Shown here piece after piece: positions 1-8,796 of a stretch of 51,161 bases of DNA. Under the pieces are notes generated by a model that searched no databases, had not been told where the DNA came from, and saw only the letters and a list, made by a program, of their open reading frames with translations. The DNA is from Acidobacteriota bacterium. Lineage in GTDB: Bacteria > Acidobacteriota > Vicinamibacteria > Fen-336. The position numbers were made by a program, and so were the translations under genes. Position 1 is the first letter of the stretch. Each line of letters begins with the position of its first letter. The DNA lies in contig JAJDNS010000207.1 of NCBI GenBank assembly GCA_022340585.1, forward strand, positions 1 to 51,161, in the 5' to 3' direction.

Positions 1-224
1 GGCAGCGGCAGCTCCGCGACGAGGAAGCGCTGCGAGGGTGCAGCCGCGCCCGACCCCCGCGTCCTTCCTGCCCGGAGGCGGCGATCCGTGGCCCTCGTTT
101 CCTCGGAATCGGTTGCTGGTTCGAGCGACCCACCGGACACCGGCTCACGCTCTCCGCTGGCGCATGAGGGCCGAAGGAGGCCATGGTATCCTTACCGAGA
201 GGCGTGATTCCTACTGGAGGTAAG

Positions 225-467
225 ATGCCCACCGCGACTGTCACCAGCAAGGGGCAAGTGACCCTCCCTCGCCGGGTGCGGGAGGTCCTCCGGATCCGGC
301 CGGGAGACCGGATCGACTTCGTGCTCGACGAGAACGGAGAGGTGCGCGTGCGGGCCGGGGACGTGGACGTGAGCGAGCTCCGGGGGCTCCTGCGCCGAGC
401 TAGTCGAGGACCGGTCACACTGGAGGCGATGGACGAGGCGATCGCCCGGCGGGGCGAAAAGCCTTGA
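225..467 (+). CDS. AbrB/SpoVT-fold antitoxin (VapB-like)
   Basis: This 80-residue protein begins with the swapped-hairpin AbrB signature: alternating Thr/Val residues, then SKGQVTLPRRVREVL, RPGDRIDFVLDENG and VRVRAG. This fold binds operator DNA as a dimer, and the C-terminal tail (about residues 45-80) usually wraps and neutralises the partner toxin. I place the start at the ATG at 225, not an upstream in-frame ATG at 183, because a GGAGG lies just before 225 and the AbrB fold starts there. The stop overlaps the TTG start of the PIN toxin by 4 bp, as expected for translational coupling. By analogy with the family it should repress its own operon; I see no clear operator. Confidence 0.88.
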   Translation: MPTATVTSKGQVTLPRRVREVLRIRPGDRIDFVLDENGEVRVRAGDVDVSELRGLLRRASRGPVTLEAMDEAIARRGEKP

Positions 468-865
468 CCGGGCTCGACACGAACGTCCTCGTCCGCTACC
501 TGACCCAGGACCACCCGCGTCAGTCTCGCCGGGCGAATGCCGTTGTGGCGGAAGCCGTGTCCGGGGGAGAGCGGCTGTTCGTCAGCACCGTCGCCCTCTG
601 CGAGCTCGTCTGGGTGCTCCGCGGGGCCTACGCGTTCGACCGGCGGACGATCGCCATGGCCCTCGAGCGGATTCTCGCCACCGCCCAGCTGGAGATCGAC
701 CAGAAGGACGTGGTGCGCGAAGGTCTCGAGGACTACCGTTCCGGAGGCGGAGACTTCGCCGACTACGTCATCGGTCGCCGGGGCCGGGAAGCCGGCTGCG
801 AGAAGACGGCCACCTTCGATCGCCGGCTGAAAGCGAGCAGCCTCTTCCGACTGCTCTCGTCCTGA
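464..865 (+). CDS. vapC: PIN-domain toxin ribonuclease (VapC-like)
   Basis: A 133-residue PIN-domain protein, normal VapC length. The acidic metal-binding residues are visible: Asp5 in GLDTNVLVRYL, Glu47 in ALCELVWVL, Asp97 in GGGDFADYVI and Asp119 in TATFDRRL. VapC toxins are Mg-dependent endoribonucleases, often cutting tRNA or rRNA, and are held inactive by the antitoxin encoded upstream. The start is a TTG overlapping the antitoxin stop; no better start exists upstream in this frame. The acidic quartet is intact, so the toxin is probably active. The RNA target cannot be read from sequence. Confidence 0.9.
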   Translation: MTGLDTNVLVRYLTQDHPRQSRRANAVVAEAVSGGERLFVSTVALCELVWVLRGAYAFDRRTIAMALERILATAQLEIDQKDVVREGLEDYRSGGGDFADYVIGRRGREAGCEKTATFDRRLKASSLFRLLSS

Positions 866-1279
866 CGCCGCCCTACGTTGACGACGGACGCGCCCGCCGC
901 TTTCACGAACACCTCGCCCTTTCTCGGCGAAGGTCTCCGCTTAGCAGTGTGCGCAGCCGGGACTGATCTTCGTGCAGCCCGCGGACCGGATTCCAGGTCG
1001 CGTCGGTCCACTCGATGTTCGAGAACTCGCCCATCTATGCGCTATTGTACCGAGGCGCGGTGCCAGGGCTGGACCGATCGAGGATCTCAAGAGCCCCGGC
1101 ACCCTTCAGGGACACGTCGATGTTGCGCAGCAGCGCCACCCTGTCGCGCTTGGAGGCCCTCTCAAGATTCTCGAGCCGTCTGAGCAAACGACCGTCGCCC
1201 AGAGAGCCGTACGGTCGGCCATCGGACACCGCACAGCCGCCTCCGGGCCGCGACAGGGACGCGGGAGGACCCTCGGAAC
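866..1279. other. Intergenic stretch without a convincing gene
   Basis: About 410 bp between the toxin and the dehydratase gene. Overlapping short open frames occur on both strands but none has a recognisable domain or a good ribosome-binding site. A 64-codon minus-strand frame at 1035-1229 has reasonably balanced composition ([20 protein letters not shown] region) and is the only candidate small gene; I do not call it. I see no tRNA cloverleaf, repeat or clear promoter. Confidence 0.5.
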
Positions 1280-2251
1280 ATGAGCGACGAGCCGATCTCC
1301 TTCGCGGACGTGCGGGCCGCCCGCGATCGCATCCGGCTGCACCTGCCGGTCACGCCCCTGCGCCGGTATCCGCTGCTCGATCAGCAGGTGGGACGGGGGA
1401 TCCGGGTGCTCGTCAAGCACGAGAACTTCCAGCCCACGGGCGCCTTCAAGGTGCGCAACGGGGTCTCGGCCCTGACCGCGCTGCGGCCCACCCCGTCGGG
1501 GGTGGTGGCGGCGACCCGAGGGAACCACGGTCTCGGGCTGGCCTGGGCCGGTCGACGGCTCGGGATCCCGGTCACCGTCTGCGTCCCCGAGGGAAACAAC
1601 CCCGAGAAGAACGCGGCGGTGCGGGCCCTGGGGGCGCGGCTCGTCGAGGAGGGCCGCGACTACGACGCGGCCATCGCCGCCGCGGACCGCCTGGTGAAGG
1701 AGGAGGGGCTGCACGTCGTCCACTCCACGAACGACGCGACGGTGGTGGCGGGGGCGGGAACCATCACCCTGGAGATCCTGGAGGAGGAGCCCGGAATCGA
1801 CGCCCTCGTCTTCGCGGTGGGCGGGGGCTCCCAGGCGGTCGGGGGAATCACCGTCGCCCGCGCGCTCCGGCCGGGGCTGCCTGTCTACGGGGTGCAGGCC
1901 GCCGGGGCCGCGGCCATCCACGACGCCTGGCACCTCGGCCGGCGCGTCTCCCACCCGGCGGCGGACACCTTCGCGGACGGGCTCGCCACCCGGAACACGT
2001 ACCCCTTCACCTTCGGTGCTCTGCGGGCCGGCCTTGCCGGCTTCGTTACGGTCACGGATGCGGCGATCGCCGAGGCCCTGCGCCTGCTTCTCGCCTCCAC
2101 CCACACCCTGGTGGAGGGAGCCGGGGCGGCGGGCCTGGCCGGCCTGCTGGCCCTGCGCGAGGAGCTCTCCGGCAAGACGGTGGCCGTCGTCCTCTCCGGG
2201 GCCAACATCGACGCGGAGACGCTGCGGAGGGTTCTCGTTCGCGAGATCTGA
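1280..2251 (+). CDS. PLP-dependent threonine/serine dehydratase family protein
   Basis: 323 residues, fold-type II PLP enzyme. Lys57 in [11 protein letters not shown] is the expected Schiff-base lysine, [14 protein letters not shown] is the substrate-binding loop, and [10 protein letters not shown] is the glycine-rich phosphate-cradle loop. The length matches catabolic threonine dehydratases and serine racemases; the C-terminal ACT-like regulatory domain of biosynthetic IlvA is absent. It should deaminate L-threonine to 2-oxobutanoate or L-serine to pyruvate; serine racemase activity cannot be excluded. The gene stands alone and converges on ispH. Confidence 0.88.
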   Translation: MSDEPISFADVRAARDRIRLHLPVTPLRRYPLLDQQVGRGIRVLVKHENFQPTGAFKVRNGVSALTALRPTPSGVVAATRGNHGLGLAWAGRRLGIPVTVCVPEGNNPEKNAAVRALGARLVEEGRDYDAAIAAADRLVKEEGLHVVHSTNDATVVAGAGTITLEILEEEPGIDALVFAVGGGSQAVGGITVARALRPGLPVYGVQAAGAAAIHDAWHLGRRVSHPAADTFADGLATRNTYPFTFGALRAGLAGFVTVTDAAIAEALRLLLASTHTLVEGAGAAGLAGLLALREELSGKTVAVVLSGANIDAETLRRVLVREI

Positions 2252-2269
2252 CCGCGCCTGCGGGCGCGG
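2252..2269 (+). terminator. GC hairpin after the dehydratase gene, possible terminator
   Basis: Directly after the stop codon there is a perfect 7-bp inverted repeat, CCGCGCC-TGCG-GGCGCGG. No T tract follows, so it is not a classical intrinsic terminator. A second, smaller hairpin (CCGCG-CTCCA-CGCGG, 2322-2336) lies nearer the ispH stop. Together they sit between two convergent genes, a sensible place for termination or mRNA 3'-end protection. Confidence 0.35.
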
Positions 2270-2359
2270 GACCCACTCAACGAGGATTCCCTACGTTGGC
2301 CATACGGAGAGATCCTTCGGGCCGCGCTCCACGCGGAAGGCCCTCAGGATGACGGGCGG

Positions 2360-3574
2360 TCAGCCGGCGACGAGGGCGTCGGGCGTCTGACCCCGCAGGG
2401 CCAGGATCCTCTTGACGACCTCGCCCACCACGTTGTTGGGTGTCGAGGCGCCGGCGGTGAGACCGACGGTGACCGGGCCCTCGGGGAGCCAGGCCTCGGA
2501 CGTCACCTCGACCTGCTCGACGCCTATGGGCCGGTGGTGGATGGTGGTCTCCTCGATGCGGTCGGCGCCGCTGATGTGGAAGGTGGGCAGGCGCTCCGCG
2601 CAGATCCGGGCCAGGGCCTGGGTGTTGCTGGAGTTGTAGCCACCGATGACGACCATCACGTCCAGCCCGCCGGCGTCGAGCATGTCGAGAACGGCGTCCT
2701 GGCGCTCCTGGGTGGCGGAGCAGATGGTGTCGAAGGCCCGGAAGCGCTCCTCGAGCTGCGACACGCCCCAGCGGCCGAGCATGGCCGCGCGGAGCATGTC
2801 CTGGATCTCCAGGCTCTCGCTCATGAGCATGGTCGTCTGGTTGGCCAGGCCGATGCGCTGGAGGTCGCGCACCGGGTCGAGGTCGGGGCTCATGGCCTCG
2901 CCGAACTGCTCGACCAGGCGCTCCGGGGGAATCTCGCCCCGGATGAAGCGACACACCTCCTCGGCCTCCTCGCGGTTGCGGACGCAGAGGTAGCGCCCCC
3001 CGGGGTGGGTCTGGGACGCCGTGGCCTTGGTCTCCTCGTGGAGGTGCTTGCCGTGGATGACGGCGGTGAAGCCGTCGCGGGCGTACCGGCGCACGTTCTT
3101 CCAGACGTTGAGGACGCTGCCGCAGGTGGTGTCGACCAGGACGCACCCCTTCGAGCGCAGGTGCTCGAGCTCCGCCACCGAGACCCCGAAGGCGGGCAGG
3201 ATGACGACGTCTGCCGCCTCGACGTCGGCGTACCGCTCCTCCGGGCGGCGGTGGTCGGGAAGGATGCGGATGCCCAGGCCCTCGATCCGACCGTTCACCT
3301 CGGGGTTGTGGATGATCTCTCCCGAGAGGAAGATCCGCCGGTCCGGGAACTTCTCCCGGGCCTCGTACGCGTACTCGACGGCGCGGTCGACCCCGTAGCA
3401 GAACCCGAACTCGCGCGCGAGCTTGATCCTTACGTCACCGGCCTGCGCGAGGTAGCTCAGCTCCTTGAGTCGTTCCACGACCGACGAGTCGTAGCTCTCG
3501 GCGAGCACCGGGCCCACCACCGTCTTGAGGTTGAAGCCCTTCTGGAAATACGTCTGCGGAGGTGTTTCGTCCAT
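2360..3574 (-). CDS. ispH: 4-hydroxy-3-methylbut-2-enyl diphosphate reductase
   Basis: 404 residues. This is IspH (LytB), the last enzyme of the MEP isoprenoid pathway, which reduces HMBPP to IPP and DMAPP with a [4Fe-4S] cluster. The three cluster cysteines are visible at Cys59 (EFGFCYGVDRA), Cys151 (VDTTCGSV) and Cys285 (DTICSATQERQ). It is longer than the roughly 310-residue E. coli enzyme because of an N-terminal extension and insertions (residues 205-270), as in the long form known from cyanobacteria, plants and several other phyla. The start ATG at 3574 gives the natural N-terminus MDETPPQTYFQKGF; open sequence further upstream lacks family similarity. It is divergent from the regulator at 3677. 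Confidence 0.96.
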   Translation of the reverse strand: MDETPPQTYFQKGFNLKTVVGPVLAESYDSSVVERLKELSYLAQAGDVRIKLAREFGFCYGVDRAVEYAYEAREKFPDRRIFLSGEIIHNPEVNGRIEGLGIRILPDHRRPEERYADVEAADVVILPAFGVSVAELEHLRSKGCVLVDTTCGSVLNVWKNVRRYARDGFTAVIHGKHLHEETKATASQTHPGGRYLCVRNREEAEEVCRFIRGEIPPERLVEQFGEAMSPDLDPVRDLQRIGLANQTTMLMSESLEIQDMLRAAMLGRWGVSQLEERFRAFDTICSATQERQDAVLDMLDAGGLDVMVVIGGYNSSNTQALARICAERLPTFHISGADRIEETTIHHRPIGVEQVEVTSEAWLPEGPVTVGLTAGASTPNNVVGEVVKRILALRGQTPDALVAG

Positions 3575-3676
3575 GGGAACCTTGACGTCAGAATAACCCA
3601 CTCCCACGAGGCGCGCCGCCGGCCTCGCCCGAGAGCCATGCCCGCACCCGCGGGCGGGGGTATGCTGGGACCCGCC

Positions 3677-4375
3677 ATGAAGCACGTGCTCATCGTCGAG
3701 GACGACCCGGACATCGTGGAGCTGATCACCCACTACCTGGAGGGCGAGGGCCTTCGGGTCGAGGCCCTCGCCGACGGCAGCGAGGCATTCAACCGTCTGA
3801 AGGAGAAGAGCTTCGATCTCCTGGTCCTCGACCTCCAGCTTCCGGGCATGGACGGCCTGAGCCTGTGCGCGGCCCTCCGGCGCGATCCCCACACCGAGAG
3901 CCTCCCGATCATCATGCTGACCGCCCGGGGTGACGAGTCCGACCGCGTCGTGGGGCTCGAGGTCGGGGCCGACGACTACGTGGTCAAGCCGTTCAGTCCC
4001 AAGGAGCTCGTGGCCCGGGCCCGGGCGCTGTTCCGGCGTCTCGAACGACGGGACGACGGGGAGGCTCCCTTGCGGCACGGTCCGCTGGAGGTCGACCGCA
4101 CCCGCCACACCGTGCGCTGGGCCGGCCGCAGCGTCCACCTGACGGCGAAGGAGTTCGCCCTGCTCCAGGCGCTCCTGGAGGCGGACGGGCGCGTCCTGAC
4201 CCGCCAGGCCCTCCTCGAGACGGTCTGGGGCTACTCCTACACCGAGGGTACGCGCACGGTCGACGTCCACGTCCGCCGGGTGCGGGAGAAGCTGCCCGGC
4301 CTGGCCCCCCAGCTCATCACCGTGAAGCCCCTCGGCTACCGCCTGGCCCGGGCCCCGGCCCGGGATCAGGCGTAG
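3677..4375 (+). CDS. PhoB/OmpR-family response regulator
   Basis: 232 residues. The receiver domain (about 1-120) has acidic Asp9/Asp10, phosphoacceptor Asp52 in LVLDLQLPGMDG, Thr82 and Lys104 (VVKPF). It is followed by a winged-helix Trans_reg_C DNA-binding domain (about 135-226) with LTAKEFALLQALLEADGRV and a YRLAR end. The gene converges on the pst operon and its last 10 bases overlap the 3' end of the last pst ATPase gene, so PhoB is its likely role. No histidine kinase is in the window. An alternative in-frame ATG at 3662 is possible; I chose 3677 because the receiver domain begins there. Confidence 0.9.
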   Translation: MKHVLIVEDDPDIVELITHYLEGEGLRVEALADGSEAFNRLKEKSFDLLVLDLQLPGMDGLSLCAALRRDPHTESLPIIMLTARGDESDRVVGLEVGADDYVVKPFSPKELVARARALFRRLERRDDGEAPLRHGPLEVDRTRHTVRWAGRSVHLTAKEFALLQALLEADGRVLTRQALLETVWGYSYTEGTRTVDVHVRRVREKLPGLAPQLITVKPLGYRLARAPARDQA

Positions 4376-5139
4376 CGGCCCTCGACGTACTCCGCCGTCT
4401 TCGGGTTCTTCGGGTTGAGGAAGAGGTCCTCGGTGCGCCGGTGCTCGATCACCTCCCCGAGGAGCATGAAGATGCACTCGTCGCTGGCCCGCCGCGCCTG
4501 GCCCATGTTGTGGGTCACGACGACGATCGTGTAGCGACCCCGCAGCTCGAACATCAGCTCCTCGATGGCCCTGGTCCCGTCCACGTCCAGGGCCGAGGCC
4601 GGCTCGTCCATGAGGATCACCTCGGGCTTGAGGGGCAGGAGCCGGGCGAGGCACAGCTTCTGCTGCTGCTCGAGCTGGAGGCCCGTGGCCGAGGCATCGA
4701 GCCGATCCTTCAGGTCCTTCCAGAGGCCCACCTCGGTGAGGGCCTTCTCCACCGCCTCGTCCATGACCGGCTTCTTCAGCTCTCCTCGCGGGGAGTGGAT
4801 GCGGAGGCCGAAGACGACGTTCTCGTAGACCGAGATCGGGAGCGGGTTCGGCCGCTGGAAGACCATCCCCACCGCCTTCCGCAGCTCGACCAGGGACACG
4901 TCGGGCGCGTAGATGTTCTCGTCGAGGATCCGGATCTCTCCCGTGGTCTTGACGTTGCCGTAGCGCTCGTTGACGCGGTTGAAGCAGCGAAGGAGCGTCG
5001 TCTTCCCGCACCCGCTGGGCCCGATGAGCGAGGTGACGATCCCGTGCTTGATCTCGATCGAGACGTCGACGAGGGCCTGGAACGAGCCGTACCAGAGGTT
5101 GAGGCCCCGGGTCCTGATGGCGAGCGCGCTCTCGCTCAT
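4366..5139 (-). CDS. pstB: Phosphate ABC transporter ATPase, PstB-like 1 (degenerate signature motif)
   Basis: 257 residues, last gene of the pst operon. It energises Pi import through PstC/PstA on the cytoplasmic face. Walker A (GPSGCGKT, 40-48), Q-loop Gln95 (MVFQRPNP), Walker B (VILMDEP, catalytic Glu179) and switch His210 (VVVTHN) are intact. The ABC signature is not: where PstB has LSGGQQQR, this protein reads LQLEQQQK (154-161). The preceding pst gene encodes a second ATPase with the opposite defects, so the two probably form a heterodimer. The start overlaps that gene's stop by 4 bp (ATGA), and the 3' end overlaps the convergent regulator by 10 bp. Confidence 0.92.
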   Translation of the reverse strand: MSESALAIRTRGLNLWYGSFQALVDVSIEIKHGIVTSLIGPSGCGKTTLLRCFNRVNERYGNVKTTGEIRILDENIYAPDVSLVELRKAVGMVFQRPNPLPISVYENVVFGLRIHSPRGELKKPVMDEAVEKALTEVGLWKDLKDRLDASATGLQLEQQQKLCLARLLPLKPEVILMDEPASALDVDGTRAIEELMFELRGRYTIVVVTHNMGQARRASDECIFMLLGEVIEHRRTEDLFLNPKNPKTAEYVEGRYA

Positions 5140-5900
5140 CCGAAGACTCCCCTCACGTAGTCGCGGGTCCGGGGGTCTTTCGGCTGGCCCGAGAACATCA
5201 CACCGGTCGTGTCGATCTCGACGATCTCCCCGTTCCACAGGAACATCGTGCGGTCCGCGAGGCGCCGGGCCTGCTGGGTCAGGTTGGTCACGAGGATGAT
5301 GGTGATCTCTCTCCGGAGCTCCTTCAGGACGTCCTCGATGCGCATCGTCGTGACCGGGTCGATGGCGATCGAGAACTCGTCGAGGCAGAGGATCTCCGGC
5401 TCGTGGGACAGCGCCCGGGCGATGGTGAGCCGCTGCTGCTGGCCACCCGAGAGCGCGGTCCCGAGGCTGCCGAGGCGGTCCTTCACCTCGTCCCAGAGCG
5501 CCGCCTGCTGCAGGCACCGCTCGACGATCGGGTCGAGGTCGGCCTTGCCGGTGAGCCCCGCCGAGCGAGGGGCGAAGGCCACGTTGTCGTAGATGGTGAG
5601 GGGCAGCCCCACGGGCAGGGGGGCGACCATCCCGATCTTGCGCCGCAGGGTGAACACGTCCTTCACCTTGCGCACGTCCTCGCCGTCGACGCGGATCGTC
5701 CCGCTCACGGTGGCGTTGGCGGCGAAGTCGATGGTCCGGTTGAGACACCGGAGCATCGAGGTCTTGCCCGACTGCGCGGGGCCGATCACCGCGAGGATCT
5801 CGTTGGGCTCGACCTCGAAGGAGATCCCGTGGATCACCTCCTTCGAGTCGTAGGCCAGGCGGAGATTCTCCACCGCGATCTTGGGGGCCCGCTCGCTCAC
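5136..5900 (-). CDS. pstB: Phosphate ABC transporter ATPase, PstB-like 2 (Q-loop and H-loop lost)
   Basis: 254 residues, GTG start, 4 bp after pstA. Walker A is GPAQSGKT (40-47), the signature is perfect (LSGGQQQR, 150-157), and Walker B with catalytic Glu175 (ILCLDEF) is present. The Q-loop glutamine is replaced (MVAPLP, Pro94 where PstB has Gln) and the switch histidine is Asn206 (LVTNLTQQ). These defects complement those of the neighbouring ATPase. A dimer of the two would have one fully canonical ATP site (core of PstB1 plus LSGGQ of this protein) and one degenerate site. Canonical PstB is a homodimer, so this is a departure. Function is inferred from position and similarity. Confidence 0.9.
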   Translation of the reverse strand: MSERAPKIAVENLRLAYDSKEVIHGISFEVEPNEILAVIGPAQSGKTSMLRCLNRTIDFAANATVSGTIRVDGEDVRKVKDVFTLRRKIGMVAPLPVGLPLTIYDNVAFAPRSAGLTGKADLDPIVERCLQQAALWDEVKDRLGSLGTALSGGQQQRLTIARALSHEPEILCLDEFSIAIDPVTTMRIEDVLKELRREITIILVTNLTQQARRLADRTMFLWNGEIVEIDTTGVMFSGQPKDPRTRDYVRGVFG

Positions 5901-5904
5901 CCCG

Positions 5905-6816
5905 TCACCATCTCTTTCGCGCGCGCAGCCACACCCGGAGCGCGATGGCGGCGGCGTTGACCAGGAGGACCGATCCCAGGAGCACCACCGCCGTCGCGTA
6001 GGGCAGCGACGGCTTCACGTTGGGGACCTGGGTCGAGAGGGTGTAGAGGTGCATCGAGAGGGCCATGCACTGCTCGTGGAGGGCGTAGGGGAAGAGGTCG
6101 CCCCGGCTCACGGCCTTGAAGAAGACGGCGCCGGTGAACATGATGGGAGCCGTTTCGCCCGCGGCTCGGCTGACCTGCAGGATGAGGCCGGTGAGGATGC
6201 CGCTGATCGAGTTGGGGAGGACCACGGCCTTGATGGTCTGCCAGCGGGTGGCCCCCACGTTCCAGCACGCCTCCCGGAAGGACACCGGCACCGAGGCCAG
6301 GGCCTCCCGGGTGCTGGCAATGATGACCGGCAGGGTCATGATGGCCAGGGTCAGGGAGGCGGAGATGATCGAGTAGCCGAAGCGGGCCGCGTAGACGAAG
6401 GCCCCGAGGCCGAAGAGGGCGTGAACGATGCTCGGCACCCCGGCGAGGTTGATCACCGCCAGGTTCACGACCCGGTTCAACCAGTTGTCCTTCGCGTACT
6501 CGTTGAGGTAGACCGCGGCCAGGACCCCGATGGGAGCGGAGACGGCCAGGGACATTCCCACGAGATAGAGCGTGCCCACGAAGGCGGGCCAGATGCCCCC
6601 CTCGGTCATGCCCTTGCGGGGCACGTCGACGAGGAACTCCCAGCTCAGGGACGGCCAGGCGAGCCAGAACAGGTAGGCGACGATGGCGATGAGCGGGGCC
6701 ACCATGGCCGCCGACATGAGTCCGAAGACGGTGCCCGCGAGCTTCTCGGTGCGCTCCTTGCGCGTCCCGAAGGGGGTGCGGGCGAAGCGGCTGCGGGGCA
6801 GGGCCTCGGTGGCCAT
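5905..6816 (-). CDS. pstA: Phosphate ABC transporter permease PstA
   Basis: 303 residues with about six membrane segments (first near residues 30-55). The binding-protein-dependent permease signature that contacts the ATPase is present around EACWNVGATRWQTIKAVVLP, followed by ILQVSRAAGETAPIMFTGAV, typical of PstA. It forms the inner-membrane Pi channel with PstC, whose stop lies 2 bp upstream. The start is the ATG at 6816 after a GAAG-type ribosome-binding site; sequence upstream in this frame is pstC read out of frame. The C-terminus ends in a basic helix (RVWLRARKRW). Confidence 0.94.
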   Translation of the reverse strand: MATEALPRSRFARTPFGTRKERTEKLAGTVFGLMSAAMVAPLIAIVAYLFWLAWPSLSWEFLVDVPRKGMTEGGIWPAFVGTLYLVGMSLAVSAPIGVLAAVYLNEYAKDNWLNRVVNLAVINLAGVPSIVHALFGLGAFVYAARFGYSIISASLTLAIMTLPVIIASTREALASVPVSFREACWNVGATRWQTIKAVVLPNSISGILTGLILQVSRAAGETAPIMFTGAVFFKAVSRGDLFPYALHEQCMALSMHLYTLSTQVPNVKPSLPYATAVVLLGSVLLVNAAAIALRVWLRARKRW

Positions 6817-6818
6817 CG

Positions 6819-7745
6819 TCACTTCTTCCGGATGCCGCGGATCACGAGATCCGCGCTCAGGTTGACGACGAAGGTGATGGAGAACAGCAGGACGCCGGTG
6901 AGAAACAGCACCCGGTAGTGGTCGGACCCCGCCGGCGCCTCCCCGAGCTCGGCCGCGATGTTCGCGGTGAGGGTTCGCACGGAGTCGAGAATCCCACTGG
7001 GGATGTGGACGGCGTGGCCGGTGGCCATGAGCACCGCCATCGTCTCCCCGACCGCCCGGCCCACGCCCAGGAGGACTGCCGCCAGCAGCCCGTTGCGCGC
7101 GGCCGGGATGAGCACCCGGTAGACGAGCTGCCAGCGGGTCGCCCCGAGGGCGAGGCCGGCCTCGCGGTACGAGTCGGGGACGGCCTTGAGCGCGTCCTCG
7201 CCGATCGAGACGATGATCGGGACGCTCATCAGGGCGAGGATGATCCCCCCGTTGAGGACGTTCACCCCCACCGGGGCCCCGGTGTACCGGGTGATGAGCT
7301 CGCTCATCACGGTGAGACCGATGAAGCCCCACACGACGCTCGGGATGGCGGAGAGGAGCTCGATGACGACCTTGAGCGTCTCCCGGACCCGGGGACCGCA
7401 GAACTCGGAGATGTAGACCGCGGCCCCGAGCCCCATGGGCACCGCCAGGATCATGGCGAGGACGGTCACGCTGGCGGTGCCGACGGTCAGCGCGAGCGTT
7501 CCGTAGCGGACGTTCACGGCCGAGGTGGGGTACCACTCGGTGCTGAAGAGGAACTGGCTGAGCTTGAACCCCTCGCTGGCCAGAACGGGCGCCGCCTCGC
7601 GAAAGATGAAGAAGAAGATCGACAGCACGAAGATGATCGCGCTGACACCGCTCAGGCGGATCACCCCTTCGAGCAGCTTCTCGCCGAGCACCGCCCACCA
7701 GGGGCGGCTCATTCTCGCAGTCTTCCTGGAACGGTCGTTCGTCAT
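6819..7745 (-). CDS. pstC: Phosphate ABC transporter permease PstC
   Basis: 308 residues, six predicted membrane helices. Characteristic stretches are FIFREAAPVL near the N-terminus, ELLSAIPSVVWGFIGL, the EAA loop YREAGLALGATRWQLVYRVL and GVGRAVGETMAVLMATG. It pairs with PstA to form the transmembrane path for Pi. It follows pstS after a 61-bp gap (7746-7806) in which I see no strong hairpin, so co-transcription is likely. Confidence 0.95.
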   Translation of the reverse strand: MTNDRSRKTARMSRPWWAVLGEKLLEGVIRLSGVSAIIFVLSIFFFIFREAAPVLASEGFKLSQFLFSTEWYPTSAVNVRYGTLALTVGTASVTVLAMILAVPMGLGAAVYISEFCGPRVRETLKVVIELLSAIPSVVWGFIGLTVMSELITRYTGAPVGVNVLNGGIILALMSVPIIVSIGEDALKAVPDSYREAGLALGATRWQLVYRVLIPAARNGLLAAVLLGVGRAVGETMAVLMATGHAVHIPSGILDSVRTLTANIAAELGEAPAGSDHYRVLFLTGVLLFSITFVVNLSADLVIRGIRKK

Positions 7746-7806
7746 TCTGGCGCGTCGATGGCCGTGTCGTCAGCGCGCCGCCGGGACGCGGCTCGACCGG
7801 CGGCGA

Positions 7807-8763
7807 TCAGTCCTCCGTGGGTTCGGTCTCGGGCTCGGGCGCGGGCTCCGACTCGCTCGTCGCGAGGGGCACATAGCCGCTGTCCTCCACCACCTTCTGG
7901 CCGGCGGGCGAGAGAATCCACTCGATGTAGGCCTTCAGCGCGCCCTCCGGCTCGCCGAGGGTGTACAGGTGCAGCGAGCGCGCCAGGGGGTAGGTGCGGT
8001 TGTTGGTGTTCTCGACGGACGGCTCGAACGACTCGCCCCCGGCCTCGGAGGCCAGGCGGAGCATCTTGACGTGCTCCGTTGCGTATCCCATGCCGCTGTA
8101 GCCGATCGCCGTCGGGGTGCTGCTCACGAGCTCCACGACCTCCTTGGAGCCGTTCAGGTCCCGCGAGCCGAGGGCGAAGTCCCGCTTCTGGAGAACGTGG
8201 TCGCGGAAGAACTCGTAGGTCCCGGAGCTGGACTGACGGCTGACCCGGACGATCGTGTCGTCCGATACGCCGGGAATCGTGACACCGATCTGTGACCATC
8301 GTGTGACAGTGCCGCCCTCGACGTAGATCTCGGCCAGCGTGGGCAGATCGATCTCATTGAGCGGATTGTCCTTGTGGACGTACACCGCGAGGGCGTCGTA
8401 GCCCACCGTGAACTCCTTGGGCGTCTTGCCGGTGTTCTTCTCCGCCGCCTCCATCTCCTGCGGCTTCATGTCTCGGCTGGCGTTGGCGACGTCCACCGCT
8501 CCCCGGATGAGGGCGGCGAGCCCCACCCCCGAGCCGCCGCCGGACACCTCGACCTCGACGTCCGGCGCCACCGCCCGGTACTTCTCGGCCCACACCTGGG
8601 CGACGTTGACCATGGTGTCGGAGCCCTTGTTCTGGATGATCGTGGCTCCGGCCTCCTCCTCACCCCCTCCCCCTCCCGACGGCCCGCACGCCACGAGGGC
8701 GGCGGCGACGGCGACGACTCCGAGGGTCGGGCGAAGGCGGGGAAGGGACTGCAGTCGCTTCAT
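7807..8763 (-). CDS. pstS: Phosphate-binding lipoprotein PstS
   Basis: 318 residues. A lipoprotein signal peptide ends in LVACG (Cys at about residue 26), so the protein is lipid-anchored, followed by a Gly/Glu-rich tether. The PBP-like-2 fold then starts with IIQNKGSDTM, and EVSGGGSGVGLAALI, VANASRDMKP and SRQSSSGTYEFFRDHVL form the oxyanion-binding loops of this family. A low-complexity acidic tail (residues about 300-318, E/P repeats) is unusual. It is the Pi receptor for PstCA, and starts 33 bp after the phoU stop. Confidence 0.95.
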   Translation of the reverse strand: MKRLQSLPRLRPTLGVVAVAAALVACGPSGGGGGEEEAGATIIQNKGSDTMVNVAQVWAEKYRAVAPDVEVEVSGGGSGVGLAALIRGAVDVANASRDMKPQEMEAAEKNTGKTPKEFTVGYDALAVYVHKDNPLNEIDLPTLAEIYVEGGTVTRWSQIGVTIPGVSDDTIVRVSRQSSSGTYEFFRDHVLQKRDFALGSRDLNGSKEVVELVSSTPTAIGYSGMGYATEHVKMLRLASEAGGESFEPSVENTNNRTYPLARSLHLYTLGEPEGALKAYIEWILSPAGQKVVEDSGYVPLATSESEPAPEPETEPTED

Positions 8764-8796
8764 GAATCTCTCCTGTGAACGAAATGACGACGGTTT

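Noticed and set aside
1..224. C-terminal end of a gene entering from the left edge
   Set aside because: All three plus frames are open for a while but none reads as protein of known type, and no stop/start arrangement supports one choice.
1015..2352. Long plus-strand open frame (445 codons) covering the dehydratase gene
   Set aside because: Its translation is Arg/Gly/Pro-rich without any domain; it is an out-of-frame shadow of the 1280-2251 dehydratase gene caused by high GC.
8764..8796. Possible Pho box directly upstream of pstS (GTCGTCATTTCGTTCACAGG on the minus strand)
   Set aside because: It contains one GTCAT but the second unit at +11 does not match; the gap is only 33 bp behind phoU and the genes look co-transcribed.
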